Below, one piece after another: positions 1-11,264 of a stretch of 64,000 nt of DNA. Position numbers and translations under genes: made by a program. Within the stretch, counting starts at the first letter, position 1. Each line of letters opens with the position of its first letter. The stretch spans positions 90,443,507 through 90,507,506 of the forward strand of contig NC_132878.1 in the NCBI RefSeq assembly GCF_030463535.1. The letters are read 5' to 3'. The notes beneath the pieces were generated by a model. The model saw nothing but the letters and a program-made list of their open reading frames with translations. It had not been told where the DNA came from and made no database searches. Source of the DNA: Salminus brasiliensis (Eukaryota > Chordata > Actinopteri > Characiformes > Bryconidae).

Positions 1-245
1 TGTGTCAAATTATACAATCACACACAGTATACACACCTTATACACACACTATACACACATTATACACACACTATACACACACTATTCACACATTATACAC
101 ATAATACACACCTTATACACACACTATACACACATTATACATACATTATACACATAATACACTATATACACACACTCTGCGCACATGCACACACTATACA
201 TATATTATACATACACTATACACTATACACACACTATACATACAG
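1..245. repeat. AT/CA-rich simple repeat
   Basis: Irregular tandem runs of tatacacac and cattatacac fill this stretch. No coding potential is seen. It abuts the first tandem unit, whose homology to the other units begins near 383; 246-382 shows nothing recognisable. Confidence 0.85.
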
Positions 246-382
246 CATGTACTCACACTCCAGAATGGGCCAAACATGAATCTATGAATTGTACAGAAGT
301 GTTTCAGTGTTGTTTTAATGCTAAATGTAATGAATAAAATGTTAAGAAATACATTTATACCATTTCCTCTCATTCATAACTG

Positions 383-964
383 AGAGAAAAATGAATATTA
401 TCAATGTTCATTCAGACTAACCGAGTCAGAAAAACAGGTGCTGCTTAAAAGCTGCTTATAGTGAGTACCGTTCAGCTGTGTAAGAGCTGTGTAAATGTAC
501 TGCTGCAGTAATATTTCCTCAGTGCAGTTTACAGGAAGGGACACATTAGTTGCTATTACATATAAACCCAATAGACCAATCAACCAATTCTATTTCCTGT
601 ATGTCTGTTTCCTTTAATGAAAAGAGAGCAGACAGGATCTATAGATATTCATTCCAGTCCTGCACATCACCCGATTTTCTGATTTTACTAATGAGCTCTC
701 CTCAGTGAAGGAGACCACCATTCTGCTGCTTAACAAAGAAGTGAAGCAAATTAGAGAAATTAGTATTGTGGTGCATGGGTGGAAATAAGACTTGTGAACA
801 ATGCAGCAGCCGATGGATCCAGATTAGTGCAGATACTCCGACCCTCGGCTCCCCGGCTCCCCTCAGTGAGGATTAGGCTTTAGATTAAGGCACTCATTTA
901 AATCACCATTAAAAAAATCCTTCTTTGGATATTTTCTGTTAATATGCTATTATTATTATTACTA

Positions 965-995
<31 letters not shown>

Positions 996-1800
996 TATTA
1001 TATCATATTTACTTTTATTATTGTATTAACATCACTATAATGACTTTATCAGTACACCAAACATAACAAGAAAAATAACTACTCTTTTATAGTTTGTGTA
1101 AAGAGCATAGAGAGAATAGAGAGGCTAATTTTAATGGTTATTATCTTGTAAATAGGATTTACAGCAGCCTTTGTAAAAGTAAAAGTAAAGCTCAAATAAA
1201 TTGGGTTGCCAGATTTGGGCATGGTGCTGCTTTCCTTGTTTCCACTCTAAAACTGTACAAATTTAAATAACATCCCTTTATATAGGATATTATAAGCTAT
1301 AATTATTATAGCACATTGTAGAATATAATCTATAATATACTTTCAACAGTGTAAATAATATAAACTACACATCAGAAGTTTTAACATGTATATAATATTT
1401 CAAGTGGGTTTAACTTTTGAATTTACTGTGTCTATCTGTAGCATTTTGTTTCCATCATTCCCTTTTCAATATATCATTATTGACGTTGCTTTTTCAGTGT
1501 TCTTTAATCCTATGATGTTACAATCATTTAAACCTGTGAAGAAAAATGGGTTTTATACTATTGAACAAGTAAGAAAGTAAGAAACCAACAGACAGAATTG
1601 TTTGTGAATAATTATTTATTATAATATTTTACATTTTTATAGATCCTCTATAAGATACTGGAACAGCTGTGTTTTTTTAAGGAATATTTATTATTATTGT
1701 ATCATCTTATAATAAAATCTTTCTGATAAATGATCAGCTCTTTAGTTTTACACACTCTGGGTCAGGTCTGAGATCTTACACCTGGACTAATCTGAGATTC
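383..1800. repeat. Unit A 5' block of the tandem array, internally deleted
   Basis: From about 383 the sequence matches 15,137 onward in unit B, and from about 490 the matching blocks of units D (34,290 on) and E (44,140 on). A short reading frame that is open in B and E is broken here near 665-690. Between 935 and 945 the block jumps straight to an ATT microsatellite (945-1000), lacking about 1.1 kb that B, D and E carry (15,692-16,825 in B). The rest, 1,000-1,800, is AT-rich, shared between units, and shows no gene. Confidence 0.7.
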
Positions 1801-3190
1801 ATCTTCAGAGCTCAGACTCAGGTAGAGAGATGGTAAATATCTAGTTTTTACTCTAGGAGGAAAAAAGAAACTGGCTTTCCTCGACACAATGGAGCAGCAG
1901 CTCTACTCGGAGCCTCTCCGAGATAACAGAAGACTGAGCGGGAGACCACCATGGCCTCAGATCTGGAGGTGCTGATTCTCATACTGACCACTGCAAACTG
2001 CTCAAGTGCTGCTGAAGGCCTTCACACGCAGAAGCCAACAGGACAATGTCATCTGCAAACAGCAGAAACAAGCCCCCGGCCCCCCGCCTGAAGCCATCCT
2101 GCCCATGCCTTCGCATTGCTATCCTGTCCATGAATATCACAAACAGGAAGTGAGAGAAGGCACAGCTCTGATAGAGTCCAACACCAACACTGAACAAGCT
2201 TCAGTGCTGAGAATACGGACACAGCTCTCACACCGAGAGTACAGGGACTGCACGACTCGCATCAGCACCTGTCGCACCCCCTAAACCCCAGGAGCACTTC
2301 CTACAAGATGTCTTGGGGAACACAGTCGTAAGCCTTCTCCTTCTCCACAAAACACATGTAGACTGGAGTGATGTACTCCCATGTCCCCTCAACAATCTCA
2401 GAGAGAGTGAGGAGCTGGTCCAACGTTCTACAGCCAGGACAGAATCCGCATTACTCCACCTGAATCTGAGGGTTAACTATCAGGTGCATTCTCCTTTGCA
2501 CTATACTGGACTAAACTTTCCAGGGAGGCTGAGATATGTGATGCATCAATAATTTGCATGCACTCTCCAGTCCTCTTTCTTGAAAATGGGGACCACCACC
2601 CTGGTTAGCCAGTCTAGAAGCACTGCTCCCGAGGTCCATGCAACACTAGAAAGTGTCTCGAACAAGACAGCCCTCCAATGTCTAGAGCCTTTAGCAACTC
2701 TGGGCAAATCCCATCTACTCTTGATTTGCCACTGTGGTGCTTTCCAGCTACCTCAGTAACCTCAGCCAGAAAAGATGGATGATGCCCCAGTAGCCGCCAG
2801 CCCAGCCTCTTGAACAGAAGCCATGTTCCTCGGGTTTAGGAGTTCCTCAAAGTGTTCTATCCAGCACCCAACAATACCCTCAGCTGAGTTCAGAGCTTCA
2901 GCACCCTTACTGAGCACAGTTTGGACAGTGTCGCTCCTTCCCCTTCTGAGTTGTCGGAGTGCTTTCCAGAACCTCCTTGTGGCTGCACTGAAGTCTTTCT
3001 CCATGGCCTCTCCAAACTACTCGACAATAGCTGTTACCTTTTTTGCCTGCTGCCTCAATGGAATCGAGAGTACCCAGAGCCTTCCTCCACTTGACAGCCT
3101 CCCTGATTACAGATTGCCACCAAAAGGAGCTCCAACTAGTCGAGTCAAATTTGGTTATACTGCTTTTGAGAACCTGATGTTGTTGCAAAG
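1800..3190 (-). mobile_element. Decayed non-LTR retrotransposon (LINE) ORF2 fragment, unit A
   Basis: Read on the minus strand, the translated pieces run in LINE ORF2 order. A post-endonuclease segment (2,762-3,188) contains EKDFSAATRRFWKALRQLRR and HFEELLNPRNM. A reverse transcriptase piece (1,979-2,197) contains VIFMDRI and the FADD box of the catalytic core. A following stretch near 1,850 reads ISTSRSEAMV. Frameshifts and deletions separate the pieces, and the endonuclease and C-terminus are missing. It is not L2-like at the FADD region, but the clade cannot be fixed by eye. A homologous fragment sits 3' of every kinase gene in the array, so it was carried along by duplication and not inserted five times. 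Confidence 0.8.
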
Positions 3191-3375
3191 CAGCTTTACA
3201 GAAATATGGAAATAACAGATCAAATTAATAAATCAATAAATAAAAACAAATAAAATTGTAACGCCAAGTAAGCAAGCCAAAGGCGACAGTGGCAAGGAAA
3301 AACTCCCTCAGAGCTGGAGGAAGAAACCTTGGGAGGAACCAAGACTCACTTTGGGGGACCCATCCTCCTCTGATC
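3165..3375 (-). mobile_element. L2-type 3' tail remnant, unit A
   Basis: The motifs gcaaagcagctttacagaaa, agtggcaaggaaaaactccc and gaggaaccaagactcac match the 3' untranslated region of the longer L2 copies at 11,720-11,940 and 28,980-29,190. Only this tail is present. Equivalent remnants follow the other kinase genes (20,050-20,255; 23,872-24,075; 38,045-38,240; 47,895-48,090). Confidence 0.7.
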
Positions 3376-3582
3376 AAAAAAACCTATAAATGACTAAAAA
3401 TGGTGTAAAGGTGTGAATGTAAATGTAAATATAAGTCACCCAAGAGACACTATGAGTGAACCAAGGTACAATCTCTGGGTTTTGAACATGGTGTTTCCTA
3501 TCATGGACAAATTGTGTGCACTCCAAACCCAAACCTTAGAGGTGGTGGGTCCAGATAGTCGCCCCAAGTTATTTGTTCAGGC

Positions 3583-5853
3583 TCAGGCCAACTGGGGTAA
3601 CCTCAGTTTGAATAATGTCAGTTTGAATAATCTGAAGGGGAGCCTAAGTCTCCAGGTTTTCTGCATCACTGTGGACTGTGGGAGCACAGGCTCTGCTTCC
3701 ACCACCAGCCCATGGAGCAGGATTTTTCCTTCAGAATGGAATCCACCCAGTATGTTATCATTACCGGGAGCCATGAAAGACATCTACAGGGGGTAAACCG
3801 CATTCGTCTTTTTTGGGATCTGTTGGAAGGACAAAAGGACAAAGATTGATCAGACATTTCTGCCCAATATTAAATTGATTATACAGTAAGAAATCTGGAT
3901 CACTCAGAAATCGACTCACATACCTTAAACTTGGGGAATTTCAGCCACCTGGATCTCTGCCTTACTGTGGGCTGTGGGAGAACAGCTTCATCCTCAACCA
4001 CCGGCCCACAGAGCAAGATGTTCGAAATCCCATCCTCACAGCTTTGTTTAGAACTGGAAGAAGCAGGAGCTTCTGTAGAGGCAGCACTGGAGGAGTTGTC
4101 CACCTTAGAGTTCACTGTAAAGAACCTCTTCATCTTCCCTCGAAGTGACTGGGAGGTTCTGAGGAATGGTGCTACAAGGTAAGCTTTAGCTGCCCTTTTA
4201 ATTGCAGCACAAAGTGGACTGCAGCTGAAGCAGCCACACTCCTCCCCCACCGCCTCTAAACTTCGGGAAGTGAGACTTGCCCCAGCTCTACTGCTGTTGT
4301 CTTCCTGAGGTGAACTGATGTCCTGATGAGAAGTGCTTACCCCATCCTGTTCATCAATGACTTCCACAGTGAACCTGCCTATAACTCTGGGGACATAAGC
4401 AATAAAGAAAAGGTCCTTAGTGTTAGTGAACTAATGCTGTACGTTACCTATTTACAGAACAGCTCTGCACTCTGAGTAACCTTTATCAGTGCATACTATG
4501 TACAGTACACCAATTGTGTCTCCTTAGTTCCAGTGTTTTCAGAGCTGAGATACAACGCATGGAACAAATGAAGCACTTAATAAATGAATTAATAAGTAAT
4601 ATATATTCATAATAATAAATAAACAAACAAACATACTGTATTTTCTTCAACCGCTTAATGGTGTTCTGCTCATCAGCGTCAGTTTTGGAGGAGAAACCAT
4701 CTACCTTCTCCCAACCATCTACCTTAGGGTGTTTCTCAGGCATCCCAAACAGATTTTCCTGTGGAGCGCTTTTACCCTCAGCTACAGACGGGCCTGCGGC
4801 CTTACCCGTTTCACTGTTGATGACAATAAAAGAAACAAATTATAAATGAAACAGCTCAAAGAATCTGGGGGTGTTTCACAAAGCAGGATTCTTAGTTCAG
4901 CCAGAAAAGCCCAGATCCCAGCCTGTCTAATAGAAGAAGACCTGAGGGACATTCCTATCCTCACCATTGGGCTAAAGTTATCTGGCTAGCTGAGAAATGC
5001 CTCTTTGTGACACACCCCCTGCAGATCTTTCTAATGCAACGGTTTGCTTACCATTCTTGACGTGACTGCAGCCATGGGTGCTTTTCCACATCTGTCACAG
5101 ACGGGCGAGTGGAAGGGTCGTACTGCAGCATGTAGTACAGGGCTCCTCCACTGTGATCCCAACTGGATACTGCAGGGCTTTACGCTGGACTCGTAGCAAT
5201 TTATGCGCACGCTTTTCTTTAAAGGGCACGGACCCGGTAACCATTTGGTAAAGAACCACTCCCAGGCTCCACACATCACTTTTCTTTGGATCATAAGGCT
5301 GACACCTAATCACCTCCGGTGCAGCGCAGAAAAGAGTGCAGCAATATGTCTCACTCATTTCTGGGAAGCCTTTTGAAAAGCGTGAAAGACCAAAGTCTGC
5401 TAGCTTGACTTGATAATCAGCTGTCAGCAGAACATTTGTACATTTGAGGTCTCGATGCACAATGTCCTGCTTGTGCAGGTAGACCACAGCACTGACAAGC
5501 TGGGAGAACCAGGTTTTGGCCAGGCCAGTGGGGATGTGGTGGCGCAGCTTGATCTCCCGTTTGAGATCGCTTATAGCAGCTTCCATCACGATACAGACCT
5601 GTCCGTTATTCATCTTAAGAATGTTGTGCACCTCAACAATGTGAGGGTGCTTCACTTTTTTCAGAATGGCGAGTTCCCGGGGCAGATATTTCTGAACTAA
5701 AGTACTTGACCCCCTCCTGCTGTCTATTATTTTAATAGCCACCATGTTGGGGTGCTTTTCAGAGGTGGCCAGTTTAACCTGGCCAAAATTCCCTTCACCT
5801 ATTTTGCGCAGCACCGTGTAGCCCATTCGTCTCAGGACTGTCTCAGTGGCCAT
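3583..5853 (-). pseudogene. Copy A, TSSK-like protein kinase, frameshifted
   Basis: This is the first of five copies of a four-exon kinase gene. The kinase exon is 5,052-5,853, followed by 4,637-4,813, 3,924-4,386 and a terminal exon 3,583-3,783 (or 3,784-3,819 with the alternative acceptor). Splice donors GTAAG, GTATG and GTATGTGAG are all present. The start ATG at 5,853 matches the other copies; an in-frame ATG six codons upstream is probably not used. The kinase core is intact through APE: GEGNFG, VAIK lysine, HRDLKCTN and DFG. Compared with copy C, a net 13 bp is missing near 5,135, where the sequence shifts after VEEPC and stops at 5,095, removing the last C-lobe helices and the tail. 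It also reads C for Y just before APE, as in copy B. Exons 2-4 remain open, so the lesion is probably young. The promoter block upstream is still present, so it might be transcribed. Confidence 0.85.
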
Positions 5854-5968
5854 TTCCTCCCTGTGGATCAAAAGAGAAGCTGAAAGTTAGAAAGTTTTGA
5901 AAGAGAATCAGATGTAGAACCTGTTTCTGGTTCTAGATAAGATGGCTCTAGATAACTGTGTTAACCAA

Positions 5969-6094
5969 ATGACATCACTGTCATTTAGACCGTAGAAATC
6001 AAGTGTCTCGAGAGCTGCTGAATCCTTGACTGAGCCAATGAGGGAGAGAACACCCCTTTTATAGGGTTCTGTGATGTCATCGGTATGACATCAC
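5969..6094 (-). promoter_or_regulatory. TATA box plus CRE-like palindrome, copy A promoter
   Basis: On the minus strand a CTATAAAAG box (6,056-6,064) lies just downstream of an inverted repeat, GTGATGTCAT-4 nt-ATGACATCAC (6,071-6,094). The same decamer ATGACATCAC occurs again at 5,969-5,978, inside the predicted leader. TGATGTCA and TGACATCA resemble cAMP-response elements with one mismatch to TGACGTCA. The block survives although the kinase exon is frameshifted. Confidence 0.6.
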
Positions 6095-6157
6095 AATGGA
6101 GAGGTGAGCTGGGGTCAGTGAGGTCAGTTTCTTCATTGGCTGTACAGGACTGTATGT

Positions 6158-6181
6158 ACACACACACACACACACACACAC
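6158..6181. repeat. (AC)n microsatellite upstream of copy A
   Basis: About twelve AC dinucleotides. The same microsatellite sits upstream of copies C (26,886-26,911), D (41,034-41,060) and E (50,870-50,902) with different lengths. Confidence 0.9.
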
Positions 6182-6419
6182 TGTGCTGTGAAAATGTGTC
6201 AAAATAAAAGTCACACAAACAAAACAGAAATACAAAATTCTTTCAAACTAAAAGCTAAAATTACTGCTGCACATTTGTGTGCCCTTTTTTGTGCTAATCT
6301 GAAAAATGATCTGGAATTTTTTTGTGATGCGTTACACCACTACCTCTGACAGAGACCCAGCTTTTTGACACTGGGCTCTACCTTGAACTCCAAAATACTT
6401 TGACAGTCTTCAGATTTAT

Positions 6420-7900
6420 GTAGCACCTGTGCTTACTAAAAGGAGTAATAAAAGTGTCCCTAACATCTAACTAGGTTCGGACAGCGGCATGTCTTTAAAT
6501 CAGAGATGATTTGACGGGAAGTTGAAGGATTAACACATTTATTGCTCCACAAATGATGCAATAAAACATTCAGCGCTGATTTTATAAAATAAAGAAGAAT
6601 AATGAAATAAAATAGAGCTCTTTTAAACAAAATAGAAAAAATGGTTTCGAATAGGAAAATAGGGAGGAGTCCCTTTTATGAAAAACACACTGTCCCTTAA
6701 TTAAGTGGAGTTCCGGATCCAAGATAGAGTTCAGTTCGTATCCTTCAATGGATGTAGTGAAGGAATGATGCTTAATGCGGTTATGACTGTGTCTAAGACC
6801 TGTCTACCCGGGTAGGATAAATGGTATGCTTAAGGTCTTATCTGCTGTCGTATAAGCAACTGGAGATATCCGAAAGTTCTTCTGCAGGCAGTCGTATGGT
6901 AGGCCACACCACTTCTACAACCATCAGCAGTCTCACTGGGCTGGACTCGCCATCAGACCATTTCCCCACTCATTTTCTGGCTCTAGAAAAAAAAAACAAT
7001 CTACACAATAGTGCAGTACAGTAAATTATTCTGTTTCTAACATAAGATCTCATAAACTCTTTGTCTTTCAGTTCAGAATAACATGTTACAACCAACTAAT
7101 GGTATACTTACAAAATATGAACTGGCTTTTTAAACATCACAGCAACATTAATATTTAATCATGTAAGGAATTACCATACATCACAATAACAATTTAGTAT
7201 TTTATCAATGACAATGAATTGCTGTTTTACTGTTTTTATCTATTTTAATCTGCAACTAATATTTTTATCCTTTTTAACATTCATTTGAATAAAACCATAG
7301 CTACACTTATTTAAAGTGCACATTCTGATATCCATAATATATCCAATAACAACATTACTTAAACCATAAACCATTAAAGTACATAAAATCAACCAACAAA
7401 TGTTATAAAGCTCATCAAAATACATGTACTGTCACTTTAAGGCTTCACTAGGCTAGTGCTGGTACTGACCGACTAGCCTTAACGTAAGGTGAAATCTCCC
7501 ATTCAGAGTTTAGCCAAGATAGCAGAGCAAAGGAATTGCTGCTCTGACTCACCGGAGCTCTTTAAACACTTTAAATACTCGACGGAAATACTCGACAGAA
7601 CTGCTTCCTTTCAGGCTTTATAGCTGAAATACTGACATAAGAGCAGCGTATTAGTCTTAATATATGACAATATTCAACATTTTAGGGGTATTATGCAACA
7701 TTTCCATGCAGGAATCTTCTATCTACCGCAGCACGATGCACACGCGGTTCTACCATCAGAGAAAAAAGGAAAGACGATAGAAACCACTTCTTTTACCACT
7801 ATAGACGCACGGACAATGTATGGTGCCCTCGTTTGGATGCTACATGCTATTGCACTTCTAAATGATATATGGGGTTCTGGTAGCTCCATATTTCATAAGG
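6420..7900. other. Unit-A-specific insertion, unidentified
   Basis: Near 6,418 the upstream flank stops matching the flanks of copies C, D and E. The following 1.5 kb is AT-rich, has no convincing reading frame and matches nothing else in the window. It adjoins the truncated end of a Gypsy fragment and may be remains of the same or another LTR element, but no terminal repeats were found. Confidence 0.4.
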
Positions 7901-7901
7901 G

Positions 7902-8456
7902 TTACACCAGGAAGGGGATCTCGCTGACATGGAATACACATTTCTGTAATTTAGCGTATAGCAGGTGGGCCCTGAGCCTCGCCAGGACCAGTTGAACATG
8001 CCGAACATGCCGAACATGCGTGGGCAGGTCGGGGAAGTGCACTAGAATGTCGTCCAGAAAGACCACCGAGAAGCGTCCGAGGTAGTCTTTGAGGACGTCA
8101 TTGATGAATGCCTGGAAGACAGAGGGAGCGTTAGCTGACCCGTACAGCATGACCCGGTACTGGTAATGCCCCCTGGTGGTCATGAACGCCGTCTTCCACT
8201 CGTCCCCCTCCCGGATGCGTACTAAGTTAAGATCTAATTTCGTAAAGGTCCGGGCTCCCCACAACTGTTCGAGGGCAGACGGGACTAACGGCATAGGATA
8301 AGGATATCTCTTTGTGATAGTGTTGAGTGCCCGATAATCAATGCATGGCCTCAACCCACCTCCCTTCTGCCGGATTAAAAAGAACCCTGAAGCCACCGGA
8401 GACTTGGATGGGGTGATGTATCCCTGAGCTAATGCTTCTGTAATATAGTCCTCCAT
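7902..8456 (-). pseudogene. Gypsy reverse transcriptase fragment
   Basis: The open stretch reads [20 protein letters not shown], then [18 protein letters not shown], then [13 protein letters not shown] and [11 protein letters not shown], the hallmark order of Ty3/Gypsy reverse transcriptases. FLDD stands at the catalytic YxDD position, so both metal-binding aspartates remain. The segment after TKLDL is shortened ([11 protein letters not shown]), so a conserved turn with the first catalytic region has lost residues. It ends at [12 protein letters not shown] with a stop and no connection or RNase H domain. Not functional. Confidence 0.85.
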
Positions 8457-8462
8457 TGCCCG

Positions 8463-9075
8463 CTACTCTTCCCCCGTGAGGGGGTAGATCCGAGCTTTGG
8501 GCAATGTGGCACCCTCCACTAGATCAATCGCGCAATCGTACGGGCGATGAGGGGGGAGCTTAGCGGCACTGGATTTACTGAACACGTCCTGCATATCGGC
8601 ATACTCTGGGGTCAGCACTACTAAGTTCTCAGGTTCGGGGCTCTCTACAGAGGTCAACATGACTCTAAGTGGGGCTAGGTTAAGGCAATGTTCGTGACAA
8701 TACGGGGACCAGGACACAATCTCCCGTTCGGGCCAGGAAATGTGGGGGTTATGCTGGCTCAACCAGGGCAGACCTAGGATCATCTCGTACTCGGGGACCG
8801 GAAGAACCAGCGGTGATGCCACCTCCTGGTGGAGGAAGCTTACGGCGAACTTGAACCCGTCGGTGATGTGAGTGATAGGCCAGGGACCCACAGGTTGTCA
8901 CTGTCCGTCCAGGGCGGTGATGTGGAGGGGCCTCGGGAGTGGCTCGGTCGGGATGTGCAGTTGTTCCACGATGTCCGCTCGCAGGAAGCTGCCCTCCGCT
9001 CCGCAGTCGATCAGTCCTGTAACAACAACAGACTGGCCCTGGTAGGATATCCTTACAGGCAACGTGATCGAGTCC
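8463..9075 (-). pseudogene. Gypsy aspartic protease and protease-RT linker
   Basis: In the frame ending at 8,463 the sequence gives a retropepsin-like run. It has VTGLIDCGAEGSFL near 9,000-9,040, where Cys replaces the Ser or Thr of the usual DSG/DTG. A stop follows around 8,891. Then come FLHQEVASPLVLPVPEYEMI and LGLPWLSQHNPHISW, the second conserved retropepsin block and linker. The catalytic aspartate is present, but the stop and the odd DCG suggest decay. Confidence 0.65.
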
Positions 9076-9171
9076 CTGGAACGAGAACACTCACCGCATT
9101 GCCAACCGGATACGAAGTAAGGGAAGTCGTGACAGGGCTGGGAGGACTAGTAGGCTCTAACGAAGACTGGA

Positions 9172-9315
9172 CTAGTTTTGTGAGCCCCTGAACTGCTGCT
9201 GGTCCGCGTGTTGCTGCACCAGGTGACCAACAGTCTCTGACACACTCTGCAGAGTGAGCTGCTGTTGCCCTGAGAATTGACCTTGGGCGCGAACAGCCTG
9301 AATAAAGGCTTCCAT
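9172..9315 (-). pseudogene. Gypsy gag N-terminal stub
   Basis: A frame starting ATG at 9,315 (MEAFIQAVRAQ, then a Gln-rich helix-like segment with QQQLTLQSVSETVGHLVQQH) runs 47 codons to a TAG at 9,174-9,172. This is the style of fish Gypsy gag N-termini. The capsid and zinc knuckle are absent. Confidence 0.5.
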
Positions 9316-10251
9316 CCCCGCTGTTCGGAGGCTGTCTGCCGAGAATTCTGTCTTGACTGGTCAGGTCTGACTGCGAGGGTGAACACTCGCAGGGGATGGT
9401 CCAAAGCAAGAACGTTTAGTAAAACAATAAACGGGGTAAACACAAGAAAAAGCAGCAATCTTACAGGGACAAAGGATAAACCAAAATACAGCCGTGACAA
9501 ATGAACTTGGGCAAAATAAAGGTGCACACCTGAGGATGATGAGACACTAGGGGCTAGGCTAGCGTGCCGGGAATGAGTAGTAACTATAACGCTAACCAAA
9601 ACCTACATGCAGTGCCTGGGGAAACTAGTGATAACCAAAACAGCGCTCGTCAGGCACTCTTTAACTTACGTGATATGAGAGCTGAGAGATCAGCTGCCGA
9701 ACCCAAAAGACAGAACCGATATGATAACGAGGCTCGCCCATGAACGGTACCACTAGCGTGAACCTGGATAGAGAGGAAGCCTTTCTCCGACGACCTCGTG
9801 GGTAATAGGACCGTGAACTTGAACCTTGCCGCCCTTGGTTAGTTAGGCTATGCCTATGCAAACAGTAGCATGAATACTGAAACTACCTTAGCTGTGTACT
9901 GTCCGTACACTGAGTATGGCTCTACGAGATCCGCTCACTACCACGAACAACATCCGTAAGTTCTACTCAATGAGTACGACTCCGTGAATCTGGCTCAGTG
10001 ACTTTGGCTCAATTCTCGGCAGTGGGCAGCTAGTGCTAGCCCCTAAATATCCCAGCCTCAGGTGAAACGTGTTAATCAGACAATGAACATAAATGAACTT
10101 AACCGTGAAGGAAAACCTGAACATAAGTGTCAACATAAAAGTCTGTGAAGCTTGACTTAAACGTGACTGTCAATATAAACGTCCTCATGAGAGCCTGCTG
10201 GCCGCGGCTCAAGACCGTCCCTAGAGCGGGCGCGGCGACGCGGGCGTGACA

Positions 10252-10474
10252 TTTAAGTTATTTCTGTGACCATTGTGGGTTTTCCTTTCATTAACCCAGG
10301 GGTACCAACAATTTTGTCCACGTGTTTATAGTGCAATGACTCACATGCTGCTCTCGTACATACTTCATATATCCTCACCGGCCCTGCTTACGTTTATTTA
10401 TTGTTTGTTGTTAATAGCTCTTCTGTTGTTATGCTCATGGTAATATGTGAACTTCAATGTAGTGACATTGTCAG
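10252..10474 (-). mobile_element. Tc1/mariner-like fragment, unit A/B copy (interrupted)
   Basis: From about 10,305 the sequence is nearly the same as 28,370-28,540 and 42,535-42,700, which are the end of a Tc1-like transposase fragment and its flank. The left part (10,252-10,305) has no counterpart there and may be the rest of the transposon end. The homology is cut at 10,474 by an inserted LTR and resumes at 11,265. Confidence 0.6.
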
Positions 10475-11259
10475 TGTAATGTGGTGCTCACTTACAGCGG
10501 GGTTTGAACCCAGGCTACCAGGTTGGCGGGCCAGCGCGCTACTGAGTGAGCTACCATGATCACGTGACCAACGGGCCCAAGTGCAGAGTCTTTCAATCTT
10601 AGAGAAGGTAAAACGGAAATGAAAAATAAAGCCTCTCGGGACTCTTACCCAGGCCGCGCCGTGGCGAGACTGACGCAGTTATGAAGGCGGCCAACAAATG
10701 AAACTTAAAAAGAGGTGGGTTTAATAAACAAACAAAGGACACCAGGGGAGAGCTGGCTACCTCTTAAACACTAGAGGGAAATACAACTGAGGGCAAAAAG
10801 GATCTCCCAAAAGAAACCAGAAAACTGAGAAGTTACAGGGAAGGCAGACACTCCTGCCTTCCTCTGTGAAACTAGTGTATGTGTGCAAACACACACACAT
10901 ACACACACCCACGGGCACACACACCAGGGAAGACAGACACTCCTGCCTTCCTCTGGTACACAAGTGTATGAGTGCTACACGCACACACAGACACACACAC
11001 TGCACAGACACAGGGAGACAAACTCGGGAGGGACACACGAAGGGGAGTGACACACGCTCAGCCTTCAACTCGAGATCTACACAGGCACACAGACACACAC
11101 AACACCAGAATCAAAAGATCCAGCAGTGGGGCAACTGGATCTGTGTGCCTATATAGCCTACTGCCCAGGTGTAGGGAATAGGGCTCGATTACTGGCTGGG
11201 GTGACTCGGGGCCTCCCCCTGGTGGAAGAGGAGGCCTTGTCTTAGAGCCACCCCTTACA
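10475..11259 (-). mobile_element. Probable solo LTR, 785 bp, with 5-bp target duplication
   Basis: The insert begins TGTAATGTGG and ends CCCCTTACA (TG...CA), and GTCAG stands on both sides (10,470-10,474 and 11,260-11,264). The uninterrupted site is visible at 28,535-28,560 and 42,687-42,710, where a single GTCAG joins the two flanks. No internal coding region is seen, so a solo LTR is the simplest reading; orientation is uncertain. Inside, a minus-strand segment (about 10,487-10,560) resembles tRNA A- and B-box motifs (TAGCTCACTCAGTAG, GGTTCAAACCC), but its ends do not pair as a tRNA stem. A roughly 27-bp motif with actcctgccttcctctg is repeated at 10,845 and 10,930. Confidence 0.7.
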
Positions 11260-11264
11260 GTCAG

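Larger units (their letters stand above)
7902..10251 (-). mobile_element. Truncated Ty3/Gypsy LTR retrotransposon
   Basis: Read on the minus strand, the order is LTR-like sequence starting TGTCACGCCCG at 10,251, a short gag start, a protease and a reverse transcriptase that stops at 7,908. RNase H, integrase and the second LTR are missing. Most of gag is also deleted: the frame passes from the gag N-terminus to the protease within a few hundred bases. The element lies only between units A and B. The inner LTR border (about 9,360-9,400) cannot be set without its partner. Confidence 0.75.

Noticed and set aside
1-245. Possible CRISPR-like or structured repeat array
   Set aside because: Irregular low-complexity TATACAC sequence without regular spacers, in a vertebrate genome.
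2006-2552. Plus-strand frames repeated in every unit (also at 17,923, 18,921, 22,799, 36,910 and 46,762) that look conserved
   Set aside because: They are antisense to the LINE reverse transcriptase fragment and recur only because the unit is duplicated.
8155-8185. CTCF-like ccaccagggggc on the minus strand
   Set aside because: It lies within the conserved coding sequence of the Gypsy reverse transcriptase, which explains it.
10487-10560. Possible tRNA gene on the minus strand
   Set aside because: A- and B-box-like motifs are present but the acceptor arm does not pair; it lies inside the LTR-like insertion.
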